Assembly: GCA_938028745.1 (NCBI GenBank)
Contig: CALIZL010000014.1
Location: forward strand, 1 to 46,644
DNA length: 46,644 bases
Reading direction: 5' to 3'
Source: an uncultured Prevotella sp.
GTDB lineage: Bacteria; Bacteroidota; Bacteroidia; Bacteroidales; Bacteroidaceae
Both the position numbers and the translations under genes were made by a program. This document shows, one piece after another, positions 36,253 to 44,898 of this stretch. Below the pieces are notes generated by a model. It ran no database searches, had not been told where the DNA came from, and saw nothing but the letters and a program-made list of their open reading frames with translations. Within the stretch, counting starts at the first letter, position 1; each line of letters opens with the position of its first letter.

Positions 36253-37665
36253 ATGAGTACGAACCCGAACAACACATACGAAGAATGGCTCACAACCATA
36301 GCGAGCACCCGACTGCTGTTTAACACGATGGCCGAACTGGAAGATTGGCTTGACAATCATTCGCTACACAACAACGGCGTGAAACGGAGTTTCAAGTCGG
36401 TTCAACGTATGCGCGCAGCTTTTAGAGACCTTAAAGAGCAAGTGCGACTTGATACCGATGAGGCAGAAGACCTGGAATTGCTGCTCGGCGAATACCAAAC
36501 GGCATGGCGTTTCTACGAGAAACATCTCTCGCGGCGCGCCAATCCCGAAGAGCTGGCCTTCCAACTGCTCCAATTTTGCTATGCACCTGCACCACCAACA
36601 AACCTAAACCCACGCATTTCACAAGCGTTTTTGCAAGTGCAAACAGAACGCATCAGCACCCCTTTCCTCATCGCTTTCTTACTAAAAGCCATCCCAGGAT
36701 ACGGTTCGCGCGATGGCGATGCAACAGACATGCCCCAAAAATACGAGACCGTGATGCAACTGTTAGAGCGCGTTACGAGCAACACACCCACCTTCACCTT
36801 ACTTCCTGCACTGACTAAGGCCAGACAAGAACAGAACAAAACAAGGTTGATGCTGATTTACCACACCCGCGAAGTGTTGGAAATCTATAATGGCCTAACC
36901 CACCCGCAAGGGATATACGATACGGTAGACTACGTGAAACAACAGACGATGATGCTAGAACTTGATGGCTTTTGGAACGAATGCGAGGGGCGCAACGAGC
37001 ATACACACTTCTGGCAGTTTGTTGAGGCCGGCAATAACACGGGGCATTTTATGTATCATTGGGAGAAACTTGCCGATGGAACAATGCGCCACACGCGTTT
37101 CCTCATCAGGTTCTTATGGGGAGAACAGGGCAAACCCGTTGCCAACATCATGCACCCCTTAGCGTTTTGGCAACACATACAGGGGCAGCCCTACTCAGAT
37201 GAAGTAAACACTTACTACCATGTAGAGAAGTTGGAGCACAAACATCCGTCTGAATTAAACCTGCATCGTGAGTTTCCTTGTAAAGGATGGCCTGCAAAAA
37301 TCAACCTTACGCGCGTAACAGACGAAGCCTTGAACGAACAATACGCCAATTGGATAACGCACAACAAGGGAGTTACGGCCCAATATTCCTCGGCCGAGTA
37401 CACATTTTATTTCGGTCTTTTCGCCGTCTCTATAAACTACATCTACATCCTATCGGTACTCGACAACTTTCTCTATCGCATCCCGCGCGATGCCCACGAC
37501 GGCTTTGAGAGAATCAAAATGGGCGACAACGTGGGTGTACTTCTTATGGACAACAAAGCATATCTTGCCTTCGACGAGCTAGACATCTACCTGCCCATCG
37601 AGCCCGAAACATTAGAGAAGTATGGCATAACCCAGGTGGCGAATTGGGAAGAAACCCCAATATAG
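36253..37665 (+). CDS. Orphan cytoplasmic protein of unknown function
   Basis: A 470-residue protein with no signal peptide or clear membrane helix; one hydrophobic stretch near 384-398 (LFAVSINYIYILSVL) is short. The first 110 residues look helical and charged (MRAAFRDLKEQVRLDTDEAE). The centre has Trp/His-rich segments (FWNECEGRNEHTHFWQFVEA; RHTRFLIRFLWGEQGKP). I do not recognise a domain. It stands between the SusC/SusD pair 2 terminator and a long terminator of its own and is convergent with the dynamin/ACP operon. It is not obviously part of either neighbour. Confidence 0.7.
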   Translation: MSTNPNNTYEEWLTTIASTRLLFNTMAELEDWLDNHSLHNNGVKRSFKSVQRMRAAFRDLKEQVRLDTDEAEDLELLLGEYQTAWRFYEKHLSRRANPEELAFQLLQFCYAPAPPTNLNPRISQAFLQVQTERISTPFLIAFLLKAIPGYGSRDGDATDMPQKYETVMQLLERVTSNTPTFTLLPALTKARQEQNKTRLMLIYHTREVLEIYNGLTHPQGIYDTVDYVKQQTMMLELDGFWNECEGRNEHTHFWQFVEAGNNTGHFMYHWEKLADGTMRHTRFLIRFLWGEQGKPVANIMHPLAFWQHIQGQPYSDEVNTYYHVEKLEHKHPSELNLHREFPCKGWPAKINLTRVTDEALNEQYANWITHNKGVTAQYSSAEYTFYFGLFAVSINYIYILSVLDNFLYRIPRDAHDGFERIKMGDNVGVLLMDNKAYLAFDELDIYLPIEPETLEKYGITQVANWEETPI

Positions 37666-37670
37666 TTATT

Positions 37671-37728
37671 CCCCTCCACCCTCTTAATTGGCTGCAAACT
37701 CGCAATGTAGGCCAAGAGGGTGGAGGGG
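37671..37728 (+). terminator. Long-stem terminator of the orphan gene
   Basis: CCCCTCCACCCTCTT and AAGAGGGTGGAGGGG form a 15-bp perfect stem with a 28-base loop, six bases after the stop codon. No T-run follows on the plus strand, so it may act as a barrier or RNA-stabilising hairpin. Confidence 0.6.
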
Positions 37729-37761
37729 AGGGGTGAAAAGGACACCTTATGCTTATAATAC

Positions 37762-37802
37762 AATACGAGTGGTGAACTCTTACTCTGCTCACCACCCGTA
37801 TT
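37762..37802 (-). terminator. Terminator of the dynamin/ACP operon
   Basis: AATACGAGTGGTGA and TCACCACCCGTATT form a 14-bp stem with one mismatch. On the minus strand it is followed by GTATTATAAGC. It closes the operon about 50 bp after the ACP stop. Confidence 0.65.
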
Positions 37803-37848
37803 CTAGTAGTATATTATGTTTTGTACTTAGCCCTAATCAAATTTAAGC

Positions 37849-38220
37849 TTATTGATTCTTTATCCTTTCAATGTAGTTAATGGCTTGACCAACCGTGCGC
37901 AGTTTCTCGGCTTCATCGTCGGGAATAGAAACGCCAAATTCCTTTTCTAGTTCCATTATTAACTCAACTATGTCGAGCGAATCTGCTCCTAGGTCATTGG
38001 CGAAGGAAGCATTATTTGTCACAGCACTTAAACTAACACCTAGCTTATCTGCAACCATTTTCTTTATCTGAAGTGCAACACCCAAGTTAGTAGAGACTGT
38101 TTCTCTTGCAAGAGAACCAGCAAAAGAACTAGAAGTAGCTGCTTCACTTTGTTTAGACTTAATGCCTTTTAGGGCTGAAACAGCACTAAGTGCTTGTCCC
38201 ATTTCATTGTTATTTTCCAT
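37849..38220 (-). CDS. Acyl carrier protein with N-terminal extension, in a dynamin operon
   Basis: A 123-residue protein. Residues about 48-121 are a typical bacterial ACP: DLGADSLDIVELIMELEKEF carries the phosphopantetheine-accepting Ser81 in DSL, then IPDDEAEKLRTVGQAINYI. The first 47 residues (MGQALSAVSALKGIKSKQSE and a Ser/Ala-rich stretch) are absent from the housekeeping ACP, which is about 78 aa. The gene is the last of a compact minus-strand operon, 11 bp after a dynamin-like GTPase gene. No ketosynthase, acyltransferase or other fatty-acid gene is near. I infer a dedicated carrier that supplies or presents an acyl group to the membrane machine, or a regulatory ACP that binds the GTPases through its extension. 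Confidence 0.9.
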   Translation of the reverse strand: MENNNEMGQALSAVSALKGIKSKQSEAATSSSFAGSLARETVSTNLGVALQIKKMVADKLGVSLSAVTNNASFANDLGADSLDIVELIMELEKEFGVSIPDDEAEKLRTVGQAINYIERIKNQ

Positions 38221-38231
38221 ATTATGCCTTA

Positions 38232-40328
38232 TTAAACGATACTTGGTTTCAGTTCCAAAATACTAGTTAGCTGCTTAGCAATAATCTCTTTTTGGCTGTT
38301 CAATTCTTTTCTTCTTGCTTCAGCATCCTGCAATTGTTGCTCCTTACTACCCTTTTCTGCTTTAATTTCCTGTATCTGCTCTTGCAATGGAGTGAGAAGT
38401 TCTGTAAAGAAAGCTGTGCGAACAGCTTCCAAAGCAGCATCCTTACGTTGGAAAGCACTCTCAAGAAATGGCTGTGCATCAAAATCTCTGCTAAAAGAGT
38501 TTATGGTTTCTTCTACTTGAGCAACCTGTTTTCCATGACCAAGAATGTTGTTCGTCAAGCCAAAAACTCCAAAAGATGCCCCATCAAGGGCTGCCCTCAC
38601 GAAGTCCTCAAGTCCATAATTCTGTTCACTTGATTCATAGATAAATAAATCGTTATCAGCCAAGTCCATTTGGACTCTATTTCTTATCGATTTAACAAAA
38701 GCGCGTGAATCAAAGTCTGGGAGATAACGCATCAAGAGGTCTTCTGCATCTGCAAAAAAATCTTCTGTGCAGCGATTAATTTTTCTTTTTCCTTCTTCTG
38801 CAAGGTTCTCTGTAGCTCTTTTTAGCTTGCGTGTATACAAACTTTGTTTTTCAGCATTGAGTTTGGGTTCTACACTATCAGAGCTTTTCATTCTACTCCA
38901 TTCATTGTGAATGATCTCCTTCATACGCTGGCATGAAGCATCAACTATGTCTTCCAATTCATTTTTCCCTTTGCGTACTAAGTTCCGAATTTCAGATTCA
39001 ATGTCTTCACCTAACGAATTGGTTTTCTTGGACAGTCGCTTATAGGCCTTTGAAAGATTTTCTTCTCGCTCGTCAATGTCTGCATCAGGCATCCTCAGCA
39101 GTTCTATTCTGCTATTAATAAGGCAGATTTCGTTCTCATTGTCTTGCTTTATTTTATCTCCTGCTGCCAATATTGCATTTAAGGGTTTCACAAAAAGAAT
39201 TTTACTTTTCTCATTGTCCACGACGTTTTTCACCGCAGACACTAGGTCGGCGAGATGACTCCATTGGTATAATTCTTTTTGTGTACTGATACCAAAATTG
39301 GAGCAGTGACGCTTATAGGCGAAGTCAAGCGATTCTGTTGAGCTAATTTTACTCATCGGCAATTCAGACAGCAACGCCATTTCCGCAGAGAGCGGTATGG
39401 GTTCTACCTCATTCAATATCTCTACAAGCGTATTGTCGTTACAGTCTCTGCAAGCCTTTCTTAGTTCAGCCTTTACATATTCCTTGATCTGTTCTTCATC
39501 TTCAGGATTTGTTTCACTGCAATAAGGAATATCATACTTGTTGATACCAACAAGAACTTTTCCTATTCCACATTGACGAACGTTCTTAAAGATGATGTCT
39601 CTGTCTGTGGCATCAAAAGGACGACCTGCATAAAGCATCATGATAACCACATCGGCTTTCTTCAAAAACTCTTTTGTCCTTTCTTCACGAGAAACAATTG
39701 GGTCGTTAAACCCTGGAGTATCTACCACCTCTACTCCTTTTAAATATTCGTGGGGGTAATAGATGGTAACAGACTTTGTTATGGAAACAAACTTTCCATC
39801 TGCACCAACATATTCTATAAGGTTACTAAAACTGTCTTCTTGCGTCTGCCCAAGATAGTTTTCCAACGATGTTCCTAAGCCTGTAGCCTTAGCTACTAGT
39901 TCTTTTGCAGCCTTAATTTTAGAGGCATCGAGTGTGTTTTCGGCTTCGTCCTCATTTCTTGAAGCCTGCATCTTTTGCTCTGCCCATTCATCTTTCGTGT
40001 AAAATTCGGCTACAATGCGTTCTTTCTCTCCGTATGTAATTACAGATAACGCTGCTGTCATAGGTGTAGTGGCGGCAGGGAGGATGTTGTCTTTAAAAAC
40101 AAACGAGTTTAAGAATGTCGATTTACCGCACTTCATTTGTCCGATAACACCGATGGTGAGTGTATCTTTCTCTAGCTTTCTCTTAATTTCATCTAGTGAA
40201 ATAACATTTTTAGTGCTGCCATTCCCCGATTCTGTTTTTGGAATCCACCCAAACTCTACAGCCTTGTTTGCCAGTTCCGTAAGTTTCTGTTTCTTACATT
40301 GAAGTTCTTCAAATATATTTTGCTCCAT
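38232..40328 (-). CDS. Dynamin-like GTPase 3
   Basis: A 698-residue large GTPase of the bacterial dynamin type. The G-domain has GQMKCGKST (63-71, P-loop), a PMTA switch threonine near 91, DTPGFND (203-209) and NKYD (263-266). Long helical regions follow. A short hydrophobic Gly-rich patch (about 579-599, DGASFGVFGLTNNILG) is a possible membrane-contact loop. The C-terminus (about 640-690) is a coiled coil. No transmembrane helix or signal is seen. It starts 2 bp after the stop of GTPase 2 and is followed by the ACP. Dynamins hydrolyse GTP to bend, tether or fuse membranes. That role is family knowledge; the partner ACP is the odd part. Confidence 0.88.
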   Translation of the reverse strand: MEQNIFEELQCKKQKLTELANKAVEFGWIPKTESGNGSTKNVISLDEIKRKLEKDTLTIGVIGQMKCGKSTFLNSFVFKDNILPAATTPMTAALSVITYGEKERIVAEFYTKDEWAEQKMQASRNEDEAENTLDASKIKAAKELVAKATGLGTSLENYLGQTQEDSFSNLIEYVGADGKFVSITKSVTIYYPHEYLKGVEVVDTPGFNDPIVSREERTKEFLKKADVVIMMLYAGRPFDATDRDIIFKNVRQCGIGKVLVGINKYDIPYCSETNPEDEEQIKEYVKAELRKACRDCNDNTLVEILNEVEPIPLSAEMALLSELPMSKISSTESLDFAYKRHCSNFGISTQKELYQWSHLADLVSAVKNVVDNEKSKILFVKPLNAILAAGDKIKQDNENEICLINSRIELLRMPDADIDEREENLSKAYKRLSKKTNSLGEDIESEIRNLVRKGKNELEDIVDASCQRMKEIIHNEWSRMKSSDSVEPKLNAEKQSLYTRKLKRATENLAEEGKRKINRCTEDFFADAEDLLMRYLPDFDSRAFVKSIRNRVQMDLADNDLFIYESSEQNYGLEDFVRAALDGASFGVFGLTNNILGHGKQVAQVEETINSFSRDFDAQPFLESAFQRKDAALEAVRTAFFTELLTPLQEQIQEIKAEKGSKEQQLQDAEARRKELNSQKEIIAKQLTSILELKPSIV

Positions 40329-40330
40329 GA

Positions 40331-42247
40331 TTATGCGATGTTTCTAGATATTTTCTTAAATTGTTCGTAGCATTTGTTGGCATTCTGATAAGCATTTTTC
40401 GCCTTTGAGAGATTACTCCAAGCTTCTTGAGCTTCAGTAGTCTTATGTACCCGTACGTCAAAACCTTTTGCAATATCGAAAACTTTTTCGTTAGCAATCT
40501 GTCGCAATAATTCTTTAAGACTAGTTCCCTCGCTAGCTGACATTTCAAAGCGGTCTTTGCTAAAAATATGTTCTACCCATTGTGGAATGCTTTCTGCAGT
40601 TTCGCAATCACTTTGAAGTTCTTTCAAGCAATCGGTCAATGCACTATCTATTTCATCCATCTCTCGACAGACCTCATGGTAATTCTTATTATATTTTTTA
40701 ACATTATCGTTAAGTGTCGATATTATTCTTTCTATTTCTTCTCCCACTATCGTAACAAAGGCATCACGTTTTGTGTCCCTATTTATACTCTTTATAGGAT
40801 TCATGATGGTGTTCAGGGATTCTTTTGCTGAGAACCTAATAAACTGTTCCACTTTGAGGCCTTCTTCTGCTAGCGTCTGTTTAATCAGATCCTCTACTTT
40901 CTGTACTTCAGAAGCGGCCTTGGTGTCAACTTTATTAATAACCACATAAAGTGGTTTGTTCAGTTTCTCCTTGATTGTAGAAATAGAGCTTCTATTTATC
41001 GTACCAGCATTAACATCGAACACCCAAAACAGAGCGTCGCATTCGTTAATTACCTCAATAGTCCTCTCCCTATCTTCGCTATCATTAGAATTAAAGCCAG
41101 GAGTATCAAGAATGCTAAGTCCGTCGAGGTTTGGATTCTTGTAGGTCATCACGAAATACTTTATCAAAGAAGAAACACCCTTTACTTGGTCAAGAACATC
41201 TTTTGAAACTTTTTTGAACGTTTCCTCAAGAATAGTCTTTCGCTTTGCATCACCAGAAATAAAACTATATGAAACCGTCTGTCCACCTGCAATATATGTA
41301 GGTATTGCTGTTGTTGCCTTAGTACTGACGGGTAATCGCGGGATACTAGGATCGTCTTGTGACAGTATTCTGTTTACAATAGACGTTTTACCAGCGGAGA
41401 ACTCACCTACAAAAGCAATGGTGGTTTTTCCATCAAGCCAGCTTTTACGCTTTGTCGATGCCCATTGGTCGCATTTGTTATGAAAGAATTGTTTCATACA
41501 TTCAAGTCCTGTTTGGTCTTCTATATCGTCCCTAGACAAATGGCCATTGCTAAATAGAACAGTGCTTAAATCGGTAAACTGTCCCTTGACAAACGACTCG
41601 AAGATGGTTACATCTGCATTTAACTTTTTAACGTCCTCGGTGCTAAATTCCTTAGCCGACAAAACTTGCTGAATGAAATCAAGCGACCCTGTTTTTTGTC
41701 CCAGTTCCTCTATCTTATCATCAAGGCATTGTTTAACAGAAAGCATTTCAGAACGGAGTTCGGCAGCGCCTTTTTTTTCCTGTCCCAGCTGGTCTTGCAA
41801 TTCTGCAATACCATCTTCCTTTGTTCTTATTTTTTTCTTTAAATCGGCTAAGTCGTCTTCGTTCTCTTCAAGTTCTTCTTCCAAGTCCTTAACCTTTTTC
41901 TTAAGCGTTTCAACTTCTATAAGTTGTTCAGCTATTGACTCGTCAACCTTACCTTCAAGGGCCAACTTTAATTGCTCATCTAATTTCCTACATTGGGCAT
42001 TAGCCTCATTAAGTAAAGATTCGTATTTAACCTTCACTTCATCAAGTTTCTTAACCGCGGAATCCTTTTCTTTTGATAACGTCTCTGTAGATAGAAGTTT
42101 TGCTTTGAGGTCTTCATTCTCATTCGCCAACTCTACAATTCGGCTATTATCCGTTTCCACATTTTTACCTTTCTTGATTAAGATATAAGCTATTACAGCA
42201 CCTAACAAGAAGGCAACAATTATATATATGACAGTTGATACTTCCAT
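40331..42247 (-). CDS. Dynamin-like GTPase 2 with N-terminal membrane anchor and coiled coil
   Basis: A 638-residue protein in three parts. A transmembrane helix spans residues 5-24 (VIYIIVAFLLGAVIAYILI), a long coiled coil runs from about 32 to 185 (KKKVKDLEEELEENEDDLAD), and then comes the GTPase with GEFSAGKTS (281-289), a T-rich switch near 310, DTPGFNS (381-387) and NKVD (438-441). A helical C-terminus has no second anchor. Placing the G-domain behind a 150-residue coiled coil on a membrane stalk is unlike classical bacterial dynamins. It starts 2 bp after the stop of the small anchored coiled-coil gene, whose layout mirrors its N-terminal half. Confidence 0.88.
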   Translation of the reverse strand: MEVSTVIYIIVAFLLGAVIAYILIKKGKNVETDNSRIVELANENEDLKAKLLSTETLSKEKDSAVKKLDEVKVKYESLLNEANAQCRKLDEQLKLALEGKVDESIAEQLIEVETLKKKVKDLEEELEENEDDLADLKKKIRTKEDGIAELQDQLGQEKKGAAELRSEMLSVKQCLDDKIEELGQKTGSLDFIQQVLSAKEFSTEDVKKLNADVTIFESFVKGQFTDLSTVLFSNGHLSRDDIEDQTGLECMKQFFHNKCDQWASTKRKSWLDGKTTIAFVGEFSAGKTSIVNRILSQDDPSIPRLPVSTKATTAIPTYIAGGQTVSYSFISGDAKRKTILEETFKKVSKDVLDQVKGVSSLIKYFVMTYKNPNLDGLSILDTPGFNSNDSEDRERTIEVINECDALFWVFDVNAGTINRSSISTIKEKLNKPLYVVINKVDTKAASEVQKVEDLIKQTLAEEGLKVEQFIRFSAKESLNTIMNPIKSINRDTKRDAFVTIVGEEIERIISTLNDNVKKYNKNYHEVCREMDEIDSALTDCLKELQSDCETAESIPQWVEHIFSKDRFEMSASEGTSLKELLRQIANEKVFDIAKGFDVRVHKTTEAQEAWSNLSKAKNAYQNANKCYEQFKKISRNIA

Positions 42248-42249
42248 AA

Positions 42250-42642
42250 TTACCCTATTTTATCTTTAAGAAGAGATATTTCAGCCTCTTGTGCCTCACA
42301 AGTTGTCTTATATTCTTTTATTTTACGAGCCAACTCGTCATTCTGAGCACGAATGTTTTTCAACTCCCTCTTTGCATGTGCAAGTTCGTCTTCTAGGTCG
42401 TTTTGGTCATCATCGTTGTCTTTTGCTTGCCTACGTACTTTGTTTAGTTCGGCCAGCAGGTCCTCAACTTGGCGTTCCAGTTCCTTGTTACGTCTACTGA
42501 ACTTTTCATTCTCTGCATAAAGGGTGTTTATTTCCTTTTGTTTATTAACGGCAGAGGCACTTTCACCAAAGATTTTGTCTTTTAAGGCTACTCCTGCCAC
42601 TCCACCAACTACAATGCCACCTAATAATTCTATCATTCCCAT
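42250..42642 (-). CDS. Small membrane-anchored coiled-coil protein
   Basis: A 130-residue protein with a glycine-zipper-like N-terminal helix (LLGGIVVGGVAGVAL, residues 6-20) and a heptad-patterned coiled coil from about 33 to 128 (RNKELERQVEDLLAELNKV; LKNIRAQNDELARKIKEY). It has no enzyme motif. It is placed between two dynamin genes with 5-bp and 2-bp spacers, so its product is surely made with them. A scaffold or spacer that zips with the coiled coil of GTPase 2 is the simplest inference. Confidence 0.85.
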   Translation of the reverse strand: MGMIELLGGIVVGGVAGVALKDKIFGESASAVNKQKEINTLYAENEKFSRRNKELERQVEDLLAELNKVRRQAKDNDDDQNDLEDELAHAKRELKNIRAQNDELARKIKEYKTTCEAQEAEISLLKDKIG

Positions 42643-42647
42643 AATTA

Positions 42648-44447
42648 TTAAAATGTTAAAAGATTTGTTTTATACTCACGAAGTTGCTCTATCCTTTGAT
42701 TAAACATTTCTCTTTTCTCTTCTTTTTCTGTTTTAAGTTGATTAAGAGCCTCAGTCTTTTGACCAATAAGGATGGAGGCTTCGTTCTGCAAGCCATCACG
42801 AATCGAACTTACCAACCGCTGCGAGTTTTGGTTGAGTGTAGATTTGAACTCTGGCGCGAGAGAAGAATCTATATAGTTTCTTATTGCACGTGCTCTTTGT
42901 GGTTTACCCATCATCTTATCTGTGGCGAATCCTACAAGAGAGTCTATCATACCCTTGTCGCTACCCATTTGTTGACCAACATTTTGGTTTGTCGTTTCTA
43001 CCGTAGCATATTTTTCTGCCGCACCTGCTACAAATCTTTCTGCTTTTTCTATCTTGCTAACAGCCTTTGTAGTCGTAATAATACTTCCCACATCGGCTGC
43101 GGTGTCAGCAAGCTCTATCGCAGAATCAGCAGCAGCTGCACCAGCAGCTCCGACTGTTGATGCTGCAATGGCAACAGCACCAACGGCTGCTGCTGCAATT
43201 ACTCCTACTTTTATTGCTCCATCGTATTCGTGTCCCATCGTGTTCAAATCTAGATTATAGCTTAATCCCTGAACTTGAACATCTGCCATATCCAATTCTT
43301 CCAAAGAGTTAAGTGGTATCTCATTATCTGTACCCCTGACACTTCGAGCTTTTTCGCGTAACAAAGACTGGATACCGTTTTTATACTCATTCACAAGGAG
43401 CGTGGCGGTTGTATTGATGGCTGAAACAGCCTCTGCATCAAAATTATTGCTTTTACCCGTAACAAGCGTGCTCAGTTTAGAAGAAATGGTGTCCTCAAAC
43501 CTCCGTGTTACAGTACGTTCATACTCTTCTATTTCCTCCGAGGTGGATTCTACAAGCCTATCTATGTTCCTCTTTATCTTATCTAGATCATATTGACATC
43601 TCCTTATGGCCTCGTCTAAATCCTTATCTGTGGCAGAGGCATTCATTAAGTCCTCTACCTGCTCGGTTAGTGTATTTACAATATTCTTTACTCGTTGTCC
43701 ATCAACGCGCTTTAATATTTCTTTCTTGTCTTTTTGGATATTGTCAAATAGAGCATAGAGTTCTTCGAGAGAATTTGTTGCTGCCGAAACAACCGCAACT
43801 TGCTGAACTGGCACTTGACAGTTTTTGCTGATATAAACCTTTGCTGCTTCTATGTCGTCTTTCGACTTTGTGTCACTTTTTGTCAATACAAGATATATTC
43901 GTCTTTGCGAAAGTTTCATCGTTTCGATGAAATCAGTCAAGGAACGAGTTACTTGTTGATTGATGTCTATCACAAGTATTATTGCATCGGCAAGGGGAAG
44001 AAAGTTCACTAACGTTTGTTTATGCTTGGGGTCTGGTGACGATAGACCCGGAGTATCAACAAGAATAGTTGTAGATGGAACCCTTGTTGAGGTGTCAAAT
44101 AGGGTTACAACCTTTGCATCTGCCAAATCTTCATTTTTTAGTTCTGCAATATTAGGCACATTAATAAGTTCTCCTTTCTCATTCACAACATTAGCTGCAC
44201 AACTGTCGCTGCCAAAATGCACTTCATAAATAGTGGCGGTTGTAGGTCTTGTTGCTGTCTCTAGCTTTTTGCTATCAGTAAGCGAATTTATAAGTGTAGT
44301 CTTTCCTGAACTAAATTCTCCCACAAGGGGCAATACAAGGTTTGCATTCTCTTGTTTAGAGCGTAACTCAATCGAGTTCAACTCTGCAGTAATATTATCC
44401 AATCCTAGATATTCTGCAATCTCAATTAAGGTGCTAATTTTTTCCAT
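42648..44447 (-). CDS. Dynamin-like GTPase 1
   Basis: A 599-residue large GTPase. The motifs are GEFSSGKTT (43-51), PTTA near 68-71, DTPGLSS (131-137) and TKSD (189-192, in place of NKxD). A helical stalk follows. At 412-440 there is a strongly hydrophobic Ala/Gly/Val stretch (AIKVGVIAAAAVGAVAIAAS) that probably dips into or spans the membrane, as in other bacterial dynamins. The C-terminal tail is coiled coil (EKEEKREMFNQRIEQLREYK). It lies 22 bp after the 72-aa gene. It is quite divergent from GTPases 2 and 3, so the three are not recent duplicates. Confidence 0.88.
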   Translation of the reverse strand: MEKISTLIEIAEYLGLDNITAELNSIELRSKQENANLVLPLVGEFSSGKTTLINSLTDSKKLETATRPTTATIYEVHFGSDSCAANVVNEKGELINVPNIAELKNEDLADAKVVTLFDTSTRVPSTTILVDTPGLSSPDPKHKQTLVNFLPLADAIILVIDINQQVTRSLTDFIETMKLSQRRIYLVLTKSDTKSKDDIEAAKVYISKNCQVPVQQVAVVSAATNSLEELYALFDNIQKDKKEILKRVDGQRVKNIVNTLTEQVEDLMNASATDKDLDEAIRRCQYDLDKIKRNIDRLVESTSEEIEEYERTVTRRFEDTISSKLSTLVTGKSNNFDAEAVSAINTTATLLVNEYKNGIQSLLREKARSVRGTDNEIPLNSLEELDMADVQVQGLSYNLDLNTMGHEYDGAIKVGVIAAAAVGAVAIAASTVGAAGAAAADSAIELADTAADVGSIITTTKAVSKIEKAERFVAGAAEKYATVETTNQNVGQQMGSDKGMIDSLVGFATDKMMGKPQRARAIRNYIDSSLAPEFKSTLNQNSQRLVSSIRDGLQNEASILIGQKTEALNQLKTEKEEKREMFNQRIEQLREYKTNLLTF

Positions 44448-44469
44448 AGTCCTATAATTAACTTCTAAT

Positions 44470-44688
44470 TTAAATTTGTTCTACACTCAACTCCCCCATA
44501 TTCAAGCAGCCTGCCTTTTTAATGTCAACGCCATAGATGCGCAGGAAAGCTTGTTGAACTGATGTGCCGCCATTGTTGACAACGGGGTTGCCGATGGTGG
44601 GGGTTATCACTTCTACGGACATGCCGGGCTCTATGCGAACACCATTGTTGGTTCGCAAGTGTTTAGTAGTAATGCGGTATTTTGCCAT
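44470..44688 (-). CDS. Small protein, DUF6140-like, first gene of the dynamin/ACP operon
   Basis: 72 residues from the ATG at 44688 (MAKYRITTKHLRTNNGVRIE). The open frame extends 19 codons upstream but that part is unlikely. It is a compact beta-rich protein with GMSVEVITPTIGNPVVNNGG and LRIYGVDIKKAG, reminiscent of the DUF6140 family (recalled, not searched). The function is unknown. It leads the dynamin genes at a 22-bp spacing, so it is plausibly a structural or regulatory part of that machine. Confidence 0.7.
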   Translation of the reverse strand: MAKYRITTKHLRTNNGVRIEPGMSVEVITPTIGNPVVNNGGTSVQQAFLRIYGVDIKKAGCLNMGELSVEQI

Positions 44689-44889
44689 ATTTGGTTGTTT
44701 TGTTTCGTTTATACTTTTCTTTTTAAATGGTGCTGCGACACACATATATATAATAAGGAGTGGTCTTATGTGGATGTGTTGTCGTGGCGGTTCATTATGA
44801 ACTCAGTTTTTAATGTTGTCGGGTGGCGTTGAACAGCTGCGGCTTAGAGCCGTGGGGTTTTGCTGCGCTGTTCGCTGCGGGTTACGAAT

Positions 44890-44898
44890 GCAAAGTTA
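44890..44898 (-). promoter_or_regulatory. -7 box upstream of the dynamin/ACP operon
   Basis: The minus strand reads TAACTTTGC, an exact TAnnTTTGY match, giving a leader of about 195 nt to the 72-aa gene. No -33 TTTG is seen at the expected distance, so support is partial. Confidence 0.4.
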
